DNA of 64,000 nt from Laspinema sp. D2d (GCF_025370755.1 NZ_JAMXFC010000001.1:124001-188000), one strand, 5' to 3'. Positions 36,056 through 48,032 are shown, numbered from the stretch's first letter. Made by a program: numbers and translations. The notes: generated by a model from the letters alone, not told the origin.

Positions 36056-36493
36056 TTGAGGGCAAAATTTTCCAGCTTGTAGAGAAGGTTGCCTGGGTAA
36101 ATGGAGGTGTACAGTAGTATTCCATAAAAGGGAGAAAAAACTGGGGTGCGATCCTAGATTTATAGATAGTTAGGGAGGATTTCTACAGGGTTTGTCAACA
36201 AACTGGACTGTCTTCCCCATGAAGTACCTCCGGACTAGGATAACGAGGCTCAATCAGTGGGATAATTCGGGAACAGTCTTTTTAGGGAGAATATTAAGGG
36301 TCATTTGGAAAGTTTACTAACCGGAAGGATTGAGACTCGCTATAATCAACCAATCGGTTTAATGCCGATACCCTTACCTTAGCTGCATGGAGAGCCGAAT
36401 TTCAGAATAAACCCAAGCAAAGGAAGATTGAGAATAACCCATGTTATCGTTTGATTATTATAGTAGTTTACCGGATTAAGGGTTCATGATGGT
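36056..36493. other. Intergenic region, no gene seen
   Basis: 438 bp between the SDR and glycosyltransferase genes. Stops interrupt all frames, and I see no hairpin with a T-run or known repeat copy. An AT-rich stretch around 36450-36470 (GATTATTATAGTAG) is a plausible -10 area for the glycosyltransferase gene. Confidence 0.35.
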
Positions 36494-37741
36494 ATGAAAA
36501 TTTTAATGATATCTTGCACCTTTCCCTATCCACCCACACTCGGGGGAACCCATGTGAGGACCTTTAACTTAATGAAATATTTAAGTCAGCACCATCATGT
36601 CATCTTAGTGACCCAGCGATCGCCCGATGTCACCGATGCCGAGGTGGAACGGTTGCGCGAGTGGGTGCAAGATGTGGCGATTTTTCCCTCTCCCGGTTCA
36701 ACTGGAGGACAGGGAAAGTTAGGAAAAGTGAAGCGCTTTGCTAAATTTCTGGGCCAAGGAACCCCCCCGAACGTCCTGTCCCGGTATTCGGCCAAAATGC
36801 AGCATTGGGTCGATCATTACGTCGAATCGGTGATGGCTAAAGGTCAGAATTCAGAATTTGCCATTACCTGCGAGCATAGTGTAAACGAGATTTATGTCCG
36901 TCCGGAGTGGTCCGAGGCGATCGCCAGTGTGGTAGATATCCATAGTTCCGTTTACGGGACCTGTCGGCAGTTGCTGGAAACCAATACCTCAGAAAATACC
37001 TTGCGCGATCGCCTGCAATTGCCTCTTTTGCAAAAGTATGAACAACGCTATTGTTCTAAATTCTCTGGGGTTGTTGTCACCACCGAAGATGACCAACAGC
37101 AAATCCAAGAATTAACTCCCGATGCCAACATTTCTGTTATCCCCAATGGCGTGGATTTAGAAATGTTTCCGGTTCGCGAGATCGATCCCGGGGGACATCG
37201 CCTCGTCTTTGTGGGGGCAATGGATATATTAGCTAATATTGATGCGGTCAGATTTTTAGCCTTAGAGGTCTTTCCCTTAGTCCGCCTCCGGTATCCTGAT
37301 GCCACCCTGGCCCTCGTGGGGTCCCGACCTGTACCCGAAGTCCAAGAACTCGCAAATCAGCCCGGAGTAACCGTCACAGGTCAAGTCCCTTCCGTTGCCG
37401 AATATTTGCACCAAGCGACTGTCTGCGTGATTCCAATGCGAACGGGATATGGGATTAAAAATAAAACCCTAGAGGCAATGGCCGCAGGAACCCCAGTGGT
37501 TGCCAGCGATCGCGGATTAGAAGGATTAACCGTAGAGGGACCCAATGTCCCCTTACGCGCATTACGGGCCAACGAAGTCACCGAATATGTGGCGGAAATT
37601 GGTCGTTTATTTGAAGATCGACGTCTGCGAGACCAATTATCGATAAATGCCCGACGACTCGTAGAACGGGACTATACCTGGGACGTGGCCGGAAGTCGCT
37701 ACTCCAGCTTATTGAGCGAGTTATCCGCCAGCAAATCCTGA
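36494..37741 (+). CDS. Glycosyltransferase (GT4-like, GT-B fold)
   Basis: 415 aa. N-terminal domain features are FPYPPTLGGTHVRTFNLMKYL and a long helix-rich acceptor domain. The C-terminal donor domain has SVIPNGVDLEMFPV, LVFVGAMD and GYGIKNKTLEAMAAGTPVVAS with the E-x7-E-like segment of retaining GT-B enzymes. This pattern occurs in enzymes building exopolysaccharide or lipopolysaccharide. Neither donor nor acceptor can be deduced. It is not in a polysaccharide cluster. Confidence 0.86.
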   Translation: MKILMISCTFPYPPTLGGTHVRTFNLMKYLSQHHHVILVTQRSPDVTDAEVERLREWVQDVAIFPSPGSTGGQGKLGKVKRFAKFLGQGTPPNVLSRYSAKMQHWVDHYVESVMAKGQNSEFAITCEHSVNEIYVRPEWSEAIASVVDIHSSVYGTCRQLLETNTSENTLRDRLQLPLLQKYEQRYCSKFSGVVVTTEDDQQQIQELTPDANISVIPNGVDLEMFPVREIDPGGHRLVFVGAMDILANIDAVRFLALEVFPLVRLRYPDATLALVGSRPVPEVQELANQPGVTVTGQVPSVAEYLHQATVCVIPMRTGYGIKNKTLEAMAAGTPVVASDRGLEGLTVEGPNVPLRALRANEVTEYVAEIGRLFEDRRLRDQLSINARRLVERDYTWDVAGSRYSSLLSELSASKS

Positions 37742-37820
37742 TAGGATAGCAACACCTTCAATTCAGATTGGGTCTATCCAGCGTCCTAGAAACCTATCCC
37801 CCTTACCTTTGAGATCTCGG

Positions 37821-40286
37821 ATGAACAACCCTATTCGCAAGCGAGCACCTTTGAGTCCGGCCACCGCGAACCGGCCAACGCGCAAACCAGTGCCTGTAGC
37901 GCCTGCTGGGAAATCGCGAACGCGACCCAATGGCAGCGATCGGGTGTCGCCGCCTCAGCAACCGCCCCAAGTCTCTCGATCGCAGAAGCGCGATCGCCCC
38001 CCGGAACCCAAACCCGGGAATGGATTGAGTGCGATCGCCGCTATCACCGGCAGTACAACCTTATTCTTCTGCGGGGCCTGGTTGAGCATTCGCCTCATTG
38101 TTGATCCGGCCTCCATCAACTGGGTGCAATCCTGGTTACCTGCCGCCTCCCAAGTCCCGATCGCCAACAAAGAAGCGCCTCAAACCCTCCAAGCAATCAC
38201 CGATCAAATTCGAGAAGCTGGACTGATTCCCGCAGCCACCCTCTCCCTGGATCCCCCACCCCAGACCTTAAGTCTGACCCCTTCCAAAACCCAACAACAA
38301 CTGCTGATGCCGGTGATGATGGAAATCCCCTGTCCTGGGACTCCAGAAGCCAATGCCGCCCCTTGTCAAGCGGTGGCCGAACTCCGGGTGTATCGCCCCG
38401 TCTTTAATCCCGACAATCCCAGTGACCCCCAGCCTTACTATCAACTCCTCAACAAGCTGGAAGTCAGCGGACCCGACCCCTCGGCGATCGTTCCCACCTT
38501 AACCGACAGTGAAGCCGCCACCTTCAGCGTGGGTCCCCAACCCCTGACCCGATTAGACGCCTTTGAAAAGTCGCCAGAACTGGGAAATTGGTTTAATTTA
38601 CATAGCGATCGCACCGTTGGCAAGCGCAAAATCGCTTATGGGAAAATCATTCACTACAACCCCGAAACCTTTCACCTCAGCGAAATGACCGAATGGGTCA
38701 GTCCCGAAGGTCATTTCCCCTCCTGGGAGGACATCAGCGCAGATGAGGAACCCGAACTGGTCATCGATCGCACCATCGGCATGGAACCCCAGTTCCAAAT
38801 CTATCAAATCAAACCTGTCCAATTTTTCCTCAACCCCATCCGCCTAGAGGAAATCTCCCTGATTGAACCTGTCCTCTCGTCTCGCGCCTACCGAGACGCC
38901 CTCCTCCTAGCCAGAAGTGGCTTATGGTCTGCCGCCTGGGAATTAATGGCTTCCCTCAAACAAGACAGTTCCGGTTCAAGCTGGCCCCAAGCCGCCCAAG
39001 CCCAACTGGATGTAATCCGATATCATGCCCAAATCACCCAACACCAAGCCAACGCCACCGGGATGGAACCCCCCCAGCAAATCCTCACCGCCTTGATGGA
39101 TGGCAACTGGAAAAAAGCCCTTGAGGTATATGAGTTACAGCTTAAAATGGGGGATGAAATGGCAAGCTTGCTCACCGATGAGAAAGTTATCTTGTGGAAT
39201 CGCATCGAAACCGCCGTTCAAGTCAACCCCGGCCAAGCTGACGCTAAAGCCTGGGGGGCATTGGTCTTAGCCGCCCGCTACAATGACAGCGAAGCCGTTG
39301 CCTGGTTTGAAGAACAAGCCCAAAATACGGCCCAACTGCGCGATCGCATTTATAATTTGCTCGATGCCCGCGCCAATGCCAGTACCTACGCCGCAAAACT
39401 CAAAACCCATAAAAGTCAAATCATCGGGACTGCCTCCATGCTGTCCCAAGTCAATCCCCAGGACTGGATTCTCCCCCAAGCCAGCCCACCCTTAGAACTG
39501 CAATCGGGACAAGTGTGGTATCAAGTGCAAGTCAGTGGGTTTAACGACTCCCGTCGCTGGCGACAAGCCCCGTTCAAAGATATTAATCTCCCCAAATCCG
39601 CCCTGGGAAATCATCTGTGGAAAGAGTTGGGATTACACAACGACCCTCAGATTCAAATCGGCGTTTGGATGCCGAATGGCGAGCAAAAAACCACCGTAGG
39701 GACCGTCAAGGGATTGCGGTTAGTCGGGGGAAACTTACTCCTGCTGACCACCAGCGATGCGATTCCCACCCCAGAAATTGGGTCAGGGGTGTCTAAACCC
39801 TTGAGTTTGACAGCGGCTGCTTTACAATGGCGATCGCCTGCACCCCAAACCCTCAAACAATTGCACCAGGATGATCCGGAATGGGTCGAGATGCTACTGC
39901 CTTCCTTGTGGCAGGAGTTGCAAACTACTGGACAGGTCCCCCAGGGTGTCGTTCCCTCCACGGCACAAATGCTGACCCAACTGGGCGGATGGTTCGTCCA
40001 ATCCACGGACCTCACCGGAAATAACTGGCCCGATGCTGTGATTACCCTGCGCAGTGATGCTTTAGTGCCCTCCCCCGGATTTTCCCATGCCGCCTACCGG
40101 ACCCGTACTTTAATTTTTGATGACCAAGGGGCGCTGATTTACAGTGAACTCTCCACCGCAGACAGCCAAGCAATTACCGGCATTGCCGATCTACCCACTG
40201 GCGGACTCCCCGTCTTAGTGGTAGAAGGGAGCAATGGGTACAACTTGCAACGTTGGTCCAGCGATCGCCAGCGGTTTGAGTTTTAA
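37821..40286 (+). CDS. Large membrane-anchored hypothetical protein
   Basis: 821 aa from ATG 37821; a TTG four codons upstream is also open but less likely. Residues 1-70 are basic and proline-rich and probably cytoplasmic. One transmembrane helix (about 75-98, IAAITGSTTLFFCGAWLSI) is followed by a large soluble region of about 720 residues. It includes a helical, TPR-like stretch near residues 370-530 (LMASLKQDSSGSSWPQAAQA, YAAKLKTHKS) and beta-rich ends. I do not recognise a named family. The C-terminal DLPTGGLPVLVVEGSNGYNL resembles a beta-propeller/VCBS-like repeat. It is monocistronic, followed by a palindromic repeat element. Confidence 0.7.
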   Translation: MNNPIRKRAPLSPATANRPTRKPVPVAPAGKSRTRPNGSDRVSPPQQPPQVSRSQKRDRPPEPKPGNGLSAIAAITGSTTLFFCGAWLSIRLIVDPASINWVQSWLPAASQVPIANKEAPQTLQAITDQIREAGLIPAATLSLDPPPQTLSLTPSKTQQQLLMPVMMEIPCPGTPEANAAPCQAVAELRVYRPVFNPDNPSDPQPYYQLLNKLEVSGPDPSAIVPTLTDSEAATFSVGPQPLTRLDAFEKSPELGNWFNLHSDRTVGKRKIAYGKIIHYNPETFHLSEMTEWVSPEGHFPSWEDISADEEPELVIDRTIGMEPQFQIYQIKPVQFFLNPIRLEEISLIEPVLSSRAYRDALLLARSGLWSAAWELMASLKQDSSGSSWPQAAQAQLDVIRYHAQITQHQANATGMEPPQQILTALMDGNWKKALEVYELQLKMGDEMASLLTDEKVILWNRIETAVQVNPGQADAKAWGALVLAARYNDSEAVAWFEEQAQNTAQLRDRIYNLLDARANASTYAAKLKTHKSQIIGTASMLSQVNPQDWILPQASPPLELQSGQVWYQVQVSGFNDSRRWRQAPFKDINLPKSALGNHLWKELGLHNDPQIQIGVWMPNGEQKTTVGTVKGLRLVGGNLLLLTTSDAIPTPEIGSGVSKPLSLTAAALQWRSPAPQTLKQLHQDDPEWVEMLLPSLWQELQTTGQVPQGVVPSTAQMLTQLGGWFVQSTDLTGNNWPDAVITLRSDALVPSPGFSHAAYRTRTLIFDDQGALIYSELSTADSQAITGIADLPTGGLPVLVVEGSNGYNLQRWSSDRQRFEF

Positions 40287-40299
40287 CGCCCCCCTACTT

Positions 40300-40503
40300 C
40301 CGGTCCCCTGCCCTTGGCAAGGGGAGGGTTAGGGTGGGGTTCTTCTAACGTGGCGATCGCCACGTCACGAAGAAAGAGGTTTCTCCAGCCTCCATACAGG
40401 CGCGGTAAGCGGCGCTATCCCGTAGGGAAGTGCGTGAGGTGGCGTAAGCCAACTCACCGGAGACCCCACCCTAACCCTCCCCTTGCCAAGGGCAGGGGAC
40501 CGG
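40300..40503. repeat. Composite palindromic repeat element, copy 2
   Basis: The 41-bp arms at 40300-40340 and 40463-40503 are exact inverted copies. Relative to copy 1 both arms carry the same changes (CCCCTGCCC instead of CCCCTCCCC), so the arms resemble each other more than they resemble the other locus. The centre contains an 18-bp HIP1 palindrome (ACGTGGCGATCGCCACGT). It occupies the gap between the large hypothetical gene and the ABC permease, and its right arm overlaps an open reading extension upstream of the permease start. Confidence 0.88.
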
Positions 40504-40575
40504 AGATACATACGGTTAAGCGTAAAAAATACAACCCCTTACAGTCCCCCTTCCGTTACCCATCCACTCTCATTC

Positions 40576-41457
40576 ATGACAACCCAGAAACTTCGACTGC
40601 CTCGATTCATGCAATCGTCCCACGGTCCCAACTTATCCATGAAAATGATGGGAGTGGGATTAGGGATTACCTTGATGTTCGTCTTAATTGCCCTATTCTC
40701 TCCCCTGTTGATCTCCTGGGGATGGCTAACAGACCCCACAGAATTTCTCAGCCATCCCATGCATGATGCCCCCTCCTGGGACCATTGGTTTGGCACCAAT
40801 CGCCTTGGATATGATGTGTTCAGTCGGACCTTGATGGGGTCTCGCGTCGCTTGGCAAGTCGTGATTTTAGCCACCGCTTTGAGTATGGCGATCGGGGTTC
40901 CCCTGGGATTAGTCAGTGGCTATTTAGGGGGTAAATTAGACCGGACCCTCTTATTCTTAATGGACACAATCTACACCTTGCCGGGATTGTTGCTGTCAAT
41001 TACCTTAGCTTTTGTTGTTGGCAGAGGCATCTTTAATGCGGCGATCGCCCTGAGTATTGCCTATGTTCCCCAGTATTATCGCGTCGTCCGCAATCACACC
41101 GTCAGCGTTAAAACCGAACTGTTTATCGAAGCCGCCCAAGCAATGGGGGCCTCAACCTGGCGCGTCCTCTCCCGCTACCTGTTTTTAAACGTGATTCAAA
41201 GCGTCCCCGTCCTCTTTACCCTCAATGCCGCTGATGCCATCTTGATCCTGGGCGGATTAGGCTTCCTGGGATTAGGACTACCTGAACAAGTGCCCGAATG
41301 GGGAAATGACCTCCGTCAAGCCCTTGATGCCTTACCAACAGGCATTTGGTGGACTGCCTTTTTCCCCGGTTGTACCATGACCTTAATGGTGGTGGGATTG
41401 TCCCTCTTGGGAGAAGGATTAAACGAATTTGTGAATCCAAAAATGCGGAAGGAATAG
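40576..41457 (+). CDS. ABC transporter permease, DppC/OppC family
   Basis: 293 aa from ATG 40576; the frame is open from 40483, but that part reads through the repeat arm. Six hydrophobic segments follow a short N-terminal tail. The first is LGITLMFVLIALFSPLLISW. The EAA loop is recognisable as EAAQAMGASTWRVLSRYLFLNV, the site of contact with the ATPase. FGTNRLGYDVFSRTLMGSR is typical of dipeptide/oligopeptide/nickel permeases of the DppC type. Neighbouring genes encode no other transporter subunit, so its partners lie elsewhere. Substrate unknown. Confidence 0.88.
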   Translation: MTTQKLRLPRFMQSSHGPNLSMKMMGVGLGITLMFVLIALFSPLLISWGWLTDPTEFLSHPMHDAPSWDHWFGTNRLGYDVFSRTLMGSRVAWQVVILATALSMAIGVPLGLVSGYLGGKLDRTLLFLMDTIYTLPGLLLSITLAFVVGRGIFNAAIALSIAYVPQYYRVVRNHTVSVKTELFIEAAQAMGASTWRVLSRYLFLNVIQSVPVLFTLNAADAILILGGLGFLGLGLPEQVPEWGNDLRQALDALPTGIWWTAFFPGCTMTLMVVGLSLLGEGLNEFVNPKMRKE

Positions 41458-41504
41458 CCCGATTTTTCGGCGAACCAGAATAAATGACCAAGGATACAGA
41501 ACAA

Positions 41505-42413
41505 ATGACCAATGACAATAATCCCTTCGTCATCGGGATTGATTTAGGTGGGACGGCGATTAAATTAGGACGATTTGAAGCGGATGGGACCTGTAATGAA
41601 TCTTGGTCTGTAGACACCCCAAAACCGGCGACCCCCGAGGCAGTTTTACAAGTGCTTCTGGAGGCGATCGCTCAAGTGGACCCAGAGAATCAATGTCGGG
41701 CAGTCGGGGTGGGGACACCGGGTCCGGTGGATGCTACGGGTCAAATTGCCAAAGTTGCCATTAATTTGGATGGATGGCAGGATGTCCCTCTGGGTTCATG
41801 GTTATCCCAAAAAACCGGGAAACCTGTGATTCTCGCCAATGATGCCAATTGCGCTGGATTGGGAGAAGCGTGGTTAGGGTCCGGGCGTCAGTTTCGCAAT
41901 CTGATTTTGCTCACCCTAGGGACCGGGGTTGGCGGTGCTATTATCCTGGATGGTAAGTTGTTTACCGGCCATACCGGGGCCGCCGGGGAGTTAGGATTAA
42001 TTACGATTAATTTGTATGGTCCTGACTGTAATAGTGGCAATAAAGGCTCGTTAGAGCAGTATGCTTCAGTGCAAGCGATTCAACGGGCGACTCGGACGAC
42101 TCCAGAAGAAATTGGTCATGCGGCGCGATCGGGCAACCGGCAGGCGTTGGAGTTTTGGGAAGGGTATGGACATCACCTGGGGGCGGGATTAGCCAGTTTA
42201 ATTTATGTGCTGACCCCAGAGGCGATTATTATTGGCGGCGGAATTAGTGCGAGTGCGGAATTTTTTATTCCAGCGGCGATCGCAGAAATTGAACGTCGCG
42301 TCCTGCCGGTTTGTCGTCCCAATTTGCAAGTTTTAGTCGCTGAATTAGGCAACAAAGCCGGTATGGTAGGGGCAGCTAAATTAGCATGGCAAACCCTAGA
42401 GGATAACCTTTAA
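41505..42413 (+). CDS. ROK-family sugar kinase, glucokinase-like
   Basis: 302 aa from ATG 41505, 10 nt after AAGGA; an in-frame ATG at 41484 has no such site. Phosphate motif IGIDLGGTAIKLGRF, catalytic region ILANDANCAGLGEAWLGSG and ATP-binding LTLGTGVGGAIILDGKL identify a ROK kinase. The usual zinc motif CxCGxxGCxE is replaced by CNSGNKGSLE, keeping only the first cysteine, so zinc binding is probably lost. Glucose is the likely substrate by similarity to cyanobacterial glucokinases. N-acyl-mannosamine or other hexoses are alternatives. Confidence 0.85.
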   Translation: MTNDNNPFVIGIDLGGTAIKLGRFEADGTCNESWSVDTPKPATPEAVLQVLLEAIAQVDPENQCRAVGVGTPGPVDATGQIAKVAINLDGWQDVPLGSWLSQKTGKPVILANDANCAGLGEAWLGSGRQFRNLILLTLGTGVGGAIILDGKLFTGHTGAAGELGLITINLYGPDCNSGNKGSLEQYASVQAIQRATRTTPEEIGHAARSGNRQALEFWEGYGHHLGAGLASLIYVLTPEAIIIGGGISASAEFFIPAAIAEIERRVLPVCRPNLQVLVAELGNKAGMVGAAKLAWQTLEDNL

Positions 42414-42438
42414 AACTTTAGGCTTTGAGGATTGCTCT

Positions 42439-42482
42439 CGTGACGAAAGCTGAATCATCTACTTGGCAAAGGTTTCGTCACG
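42439..42482. terminator. Inverted repeat between convergent ROK and duplicated-domain genes
   Basis: Perfect 10-bp arms CGTGACGAAA (42439-42448) and TTTCGTCACG (42473-42482), separated by 24 nt, lie between the two convergent stops. There is no clear T-run, so it may be a stabilising hairpin. Confidence 0.45.
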
Positions 42483-42495
42483 GGGAACAGCCTTT

Positions 42496-42921
42496 CTATC
42501 CGTTTAAATCATGACCTGTGGTTTGTTCAATGTAGTCTACTACCTTCTGATAATCATCCGGATTACTTTGAGGATGGATGATAATTCTCATCCCACTATC
42601 CGGTAAGAAAAATGAAATTTTTCCATTACCGGGAGCGCAACAAAACGAACTAATTCGATTCAAATCGATATCGTATTCTTCGCGCTCGTAATGAATTTTA
42701 ACCCAATGAGAGCCGAGAGAGTATTGTACGGTTTTGTTGATGAAATTGACCACAGTTTGATAAGCCTCGGTATTACTCTGAGGATGAATAACAACAGGAG
42801 TGCGACTTTGAGGCAACCAAAAGGCAATCTTTCCGTTTGGCGATCGACAAAAAGCCCCGATCCGCGCTAAATCGACGACGTATGTCTCTCTGTCATAAAT
42901 GAATTTGACCCAATACGCCAC
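42496..42921 (-). CDS. Small protein made of two tandem 66-aa repeats
   Basis: 141 aa. The two halves align almost end to end: each begins (Y/H)WVK(F/I)xY(D/E)RExYxxDLxRI, continues with xFC...NGKI(A/S)F(W/F)LP and ends with (V/I)IHPQSNxxxYQxVVxxI. Each repeat holds one FC motif and one HPQSN motif. No signal peptide is present. The repeats look like a compact alpha/beta fold, and the duplication would give a pseudo-dimer. I do not recognise the family. It sits downstream of pyrG on the same strand's opposite end, 50 bp beyond the pyrG stop side. Confidence 0.75.
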   Translation of the reverse strand: MAYWVKFIYDRETYVVDLARIGAFCRSPNGKIAFWLPQSRTPVVIHPQSNTEAYQTVVNFINKTVQYSLGSHWVKIHYEREEYDIDLNRISSFCCAPGNGKISFFLPDSGMRIIIHPQSNPDDYQKVVDYIEQTTGHDLNG

Positions 42922-42970
42922 AAAACCTCCTCACTCGGCAATTCAATCCCCTTTACAGCCCAGTTACCCG

Positions 42971-45086
<2,116 letters not shown>

Positions 45087-46184
45087 GTGAACATTATTGA
45101 TGGGTATGAGCAAATAGAACAGTACATGGAAAAGTCTAGCAATCGACCGAAACTCTTACCCCTGGTCATTATTGGATCTCTGACGGTGTTTCCCACATTT
45201 GGGACCCTTGGGGGGACTGTAACTGGGGGTACAACGCCTAAAACCCTGTTGACTTTTATTCCCCAGGTTGCTGAGGTCCCGATCGCCCAGGAGACTCAGG
45301 AACCTCGGGAATTACCCCTGATTGATCCCAATGCGGATGACCCGATTGAGGGTCAACTCCAGGACCCGGTTGATTCTGTATCCGAGGACCTGAAGTTTGA
45401 ACAAATCATGCAAGGGGCCCGTTCCAAAAATTTGAGCCGTCGCCCTCTAAGTGAGATTATCTCCGTGGTAGCGGAACAATTTATCGGCACTCCTTACGTT
45501 GCTGGTTTATTAGATCAATCCTCCGATGAAACCCTGGTGATTTCCCTCGCTGGCTTTGACTGTGTATTATTTATAGAAACTGTCCTGGCGATCGCCCGAG
45601 GAATTGCGGTGCAGGATTACACCTACCAGGGATTAGAAAAGCGCGTTGAAGAACAACGCTATCGTGATGGCAAACTCACCGACTACTGTAGTCGTCTCCA
45701 CTATTTCTCAGACTGGATTTATGATAATAGCAAACGCGGCCTCGTTGAAAATATCACCCAATCCCTCGGCGGAATTCCGCTGAATCAAACCTTAAACTTT
45801 ATGACGGAAAATCGTCAAAGTTATCCCCAACTCGCCGATGATGAGAATTACAACTGCATTCGGCAAGTGGAAGCCAAGCTCAAGGACGTATCTCTCACCT
45901 ATATTCCCCAAGACCAAATTTCTACCGTTTACGATCGCCTGCAACCGGGCGACATCATCGCCACCGCTACGGATATCGAAGGACTCGATGTCACCCATAC
46001 GGGATTGGTTTATCAATCGAAAGATGGGAAAATGGGATTTATTCATGCTTCTCCCAGTGGACAAGTCACCGTTTCTCCGGATTTACAATCCTATGTCCAA
46101 GCGGTGGACGGTCAAATTGGCATTATTGTCGCCCGTCCCCTAGATACCCGGCCTGCACGCCCGGATACCTTACCTTCTTTGTAA
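45087..46184 (+). CDS. DUF1460 family exported protein (NlpC/P60-like amidase)
   Basis: 365 aa from GTG 45087, which has GGAG ten bases upstream; ATG 45126 is an alternative. A hydrophobic N-terminal stretch (about 25-45) suggests a signal anchor or cleaved signal. The domain from about 125 on has the DUF1460 pattern: IGTPYVAGLLDQ, the probable catalytic cysteine in LAGFDCVLFIET, YCSRLHYFSDWI and histidine in DVTHTGLVY. Members are linked to N-acetylmuramoyl-L-alanine amidase activity and peptidoglycan recycling. The next gene, 87 bp downstream on the same strand, is a murein amidase, which supports a cell-wall role. Confidence 0.82.
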   Translation: MNIIDGYEQIEQYMEKSSNRPKLLPLVIIGSLTVFPTFGTLGGTVTGGTTPKTLLTFIPQVAEVPIAQETQEPRELPLIDPNADDPIEGQLQDPVDSVSEDLKFEQIMQGARSKNLSRRPLSEIISVVAEQFIGTPYVAGLLDQSSDETLVISLAGFDCVLFIETVLAIARGIAVQDYTYQGLEKRVEEQRYRDGKLTDYCSRLHYFSDWIYDNSKRGLVENITQSLGGIPLNQTLNFMTENRQSYPQLADDENYNCIRQVEAKLKDVSLTYIPQDQISTVYDRLQPGDIIATATDIEGLDVTHTGLVYQSKDGKMGFIHASPSGQVTVSPDLQSYVQAVDGQIGIIVARPLDTRPARPDTLPSL

Positions 46185-46271
46185 AGGATTACAAGGGAAA
46201 TTGACTAAATTTATCCGGTCAATTTCCTTTGGAATTCTGGAAGAATTTCGAGTTAGATTCGACTTAAACCC

Positions 46272-48032
46272 ATGCGAAACATTTTTCTGTCCACGGCCCT
46301 TGCATCTATTATGGTCACCACTCCTGCCGCTGCCGAACAACAGCTTTTTGTTGCTTATCCACCCCCAGAACACAAAACGACCTCGGACCGCATTTTCTTA
46401 ATTGGAACCTCTGCACCGAATGGGGAAGTTTTAGTCAATGGTGAACGAATTGACCGCAGTCCTGCTGGACATTTTGCGCCAAGTTTTCCGTTAGAATTAG
46501 GGGAAAATGTTTTTACCTTAACCCATCAAAACCAACAACTCCAAATCAAGGTTACCCGAGAGTCTAGCTTGCCTCCGGTTCCTGAAGGGATGGCCTTTGT
46601 GGAGAGTTCTCTAACGCCGACGGTTGATATTGCTAGAATGCCCGGAGAGTTGATTTGTTTTGGAGCAATTGCGCCACCGAATGCAACCGTTTCTGTGCAA
46701 GTTGGCGATCGCACGATTCCGTTGATGCTCAATCGAGAATCGGTGTCTTTACCTTCTAATTTAGCAGTTTTAACCGGAACTACCGAGCCGAATGTTTCTC
46801 GGGAAGCGGGTAATTTTGAAGGCTGTACTACTGCACCGCAAAATCCAGCCAATTGGGGTCAACCGCGTTATCAATTGTCCCTGAATGGACAAACAACAAC
46901 CCAAATGGCAGCGGGTAAGATTGAGATTGTTTCCCCCAGTCAAATTACAGTGGCTGAGGTGACTGCCGAGGCCGCGACAGCCCGCACCGGACCCAGTACC
47001 AACCATTCCCGTCTCACACCGTTACCCAAGGGGACTCGCGCCACCGTAACGGGACGAGAGGGCGAATGGATTCGGTTAGATTACGGGGCTTGGATTAAAG
47101 CCGAGGAAGCCCAAATTTTATCAGCCGGGATTCCTCCGCGATCGGCGATTCGCGGTGTGCGATCGCAACAGATTCCCGGCTGGACCGAAGTGCGATTTCC
47201 CCTACAAACCGCTGTACCCGTTACCGTTACCCAGGGCGATCGCAACCTCGTTCTCACATTGCATAATACTACCGCTCAAACCGATACCATCGCTTTCAAT
47301 GACGATCGCCTAGTAGAACGCATGGACTGGCAACCCTTGGGCAGCGATCGGGTAGAATATACATTTCACTTCAAACCCTCACATCAATGGGGATATAAAT
47401 TGCGCTATGAAGGCACAACCCTCATTCTCTCCCTGCGTCATCCCCCCACCGTCACCGGCAGTCGCAATCAACCCTTAGCAGGGATGAGAATTCTCCTAGA
47501 CGCAGGACATGGCAGCAGCGAGGACCTTGGTGCTCGCGGACCCAACGGGTATCCCGAAAAAGATGTTACCTTAATTGTCTCCAAACTCCTGCGAGAGGAG
47601 CTACAACAGCGCGGCGCTACAGTGTTAATGACCCGAGAAGGAGATGAAGATTTATGGCCGCACGATCGCGTGGAACAAATCGAAGAAAACGAACCCCACC
47701 TCGCCCTCAGCGTCCATTATAATGCCTTACCTGACTTCGGTGATGCCATCAATACCGCTGGAATTGGGATGTTTTGGTATCATCCCCAAGCGCATGATTT
47801 ATCGGTGTTTTTGCATAACTATTTAGTGCAGAAATTAGACCGCCCCTCCTATGGCGTGTTTTGGAATAATTTAGCCTTAACTCGTCCCACGATTGCTCCA
47901 TCTATTTTACTAGAACTCGGGTTTATGATTAATCCTGTTGAGTTTGAGTGGATTGTAGATGAACAGGAACAAAAAAAATTAGCCAAAACCCTTGCTGATG
48001 GAATTGTTGATTGGTACGCAACGACTCGGTAA
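46272..48032 (+). CDS. N-acetylmuramoyl-L-alanine amidase (AmiC-like, Amidase_3)
   Basis: 586 aa. Cleavable signal peptide (MRNIFLSTALASIMVTTPAAA). A beta-rich region (about 25-215), a bacterial SH3 domain (about 225-285) and an AMIN-like region (about 290-390) precede the Amidase_3 catalytic domain (405-586). Zinc ligands are visible as H in DAGHGS, E in YPEKDVTL and H in SVHYNAL, with the catalytic glutamate in LLELGF. The enzyme cleaves the stem peptide from murein, for cell separation or septal-junction processing. It is probably co-transcribed with the DUF1460 gene. Confidence 0.92.
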   Translation: MRNIFLSTALASIMVTTPAAAEQQLFVAYPPPEHKTTSDRIFLIGTSAPNGEVLVNGERIDRSPAGHFAPSFPLELGENVFTLTHQNQQLQIKVTRESSLPPVPEGMAFVESSLTPTVDIARMPGELICFGAIAPPNATVSVQVGDRTIPLMLNRESVSLPSNLAVLTGTTEPNVSREAGNFEGCTTAPQNPANWGQPRYQLSLNGQTTTQMAAGKIEIVSPSQITVAEVTAEAATARTGPSTNHSRLTPLPKGTRATVTGREGEWIRLDYGAWIKAEEAQILSAGIPPRSAIRGVRSQQIPGWTEVRFPLQTAVPVTVTQGDRNLVLTLHNTTAQTDTIAFNDDRLVERMDWQPLGSDRVEYTFHFKPSHQWGYKLRYEGTTLILSLRHPPTVTGSRNQPLAGMRILLDAGHGSSEDLGARGPNGYPEKDVTLIVSKLLREELQQRGATVLMTREGDEDLWPHDRVEQIEENEPHLALSVHYNALPDFGDAINTAGIGMFWYHPQAHDLSVFLHNYLVQKLDRPSYGVFWNNLALTRPTIAPSILLELGFMINPVEFEWIVDEQEQKKLAKTLADGIVDWYATTR

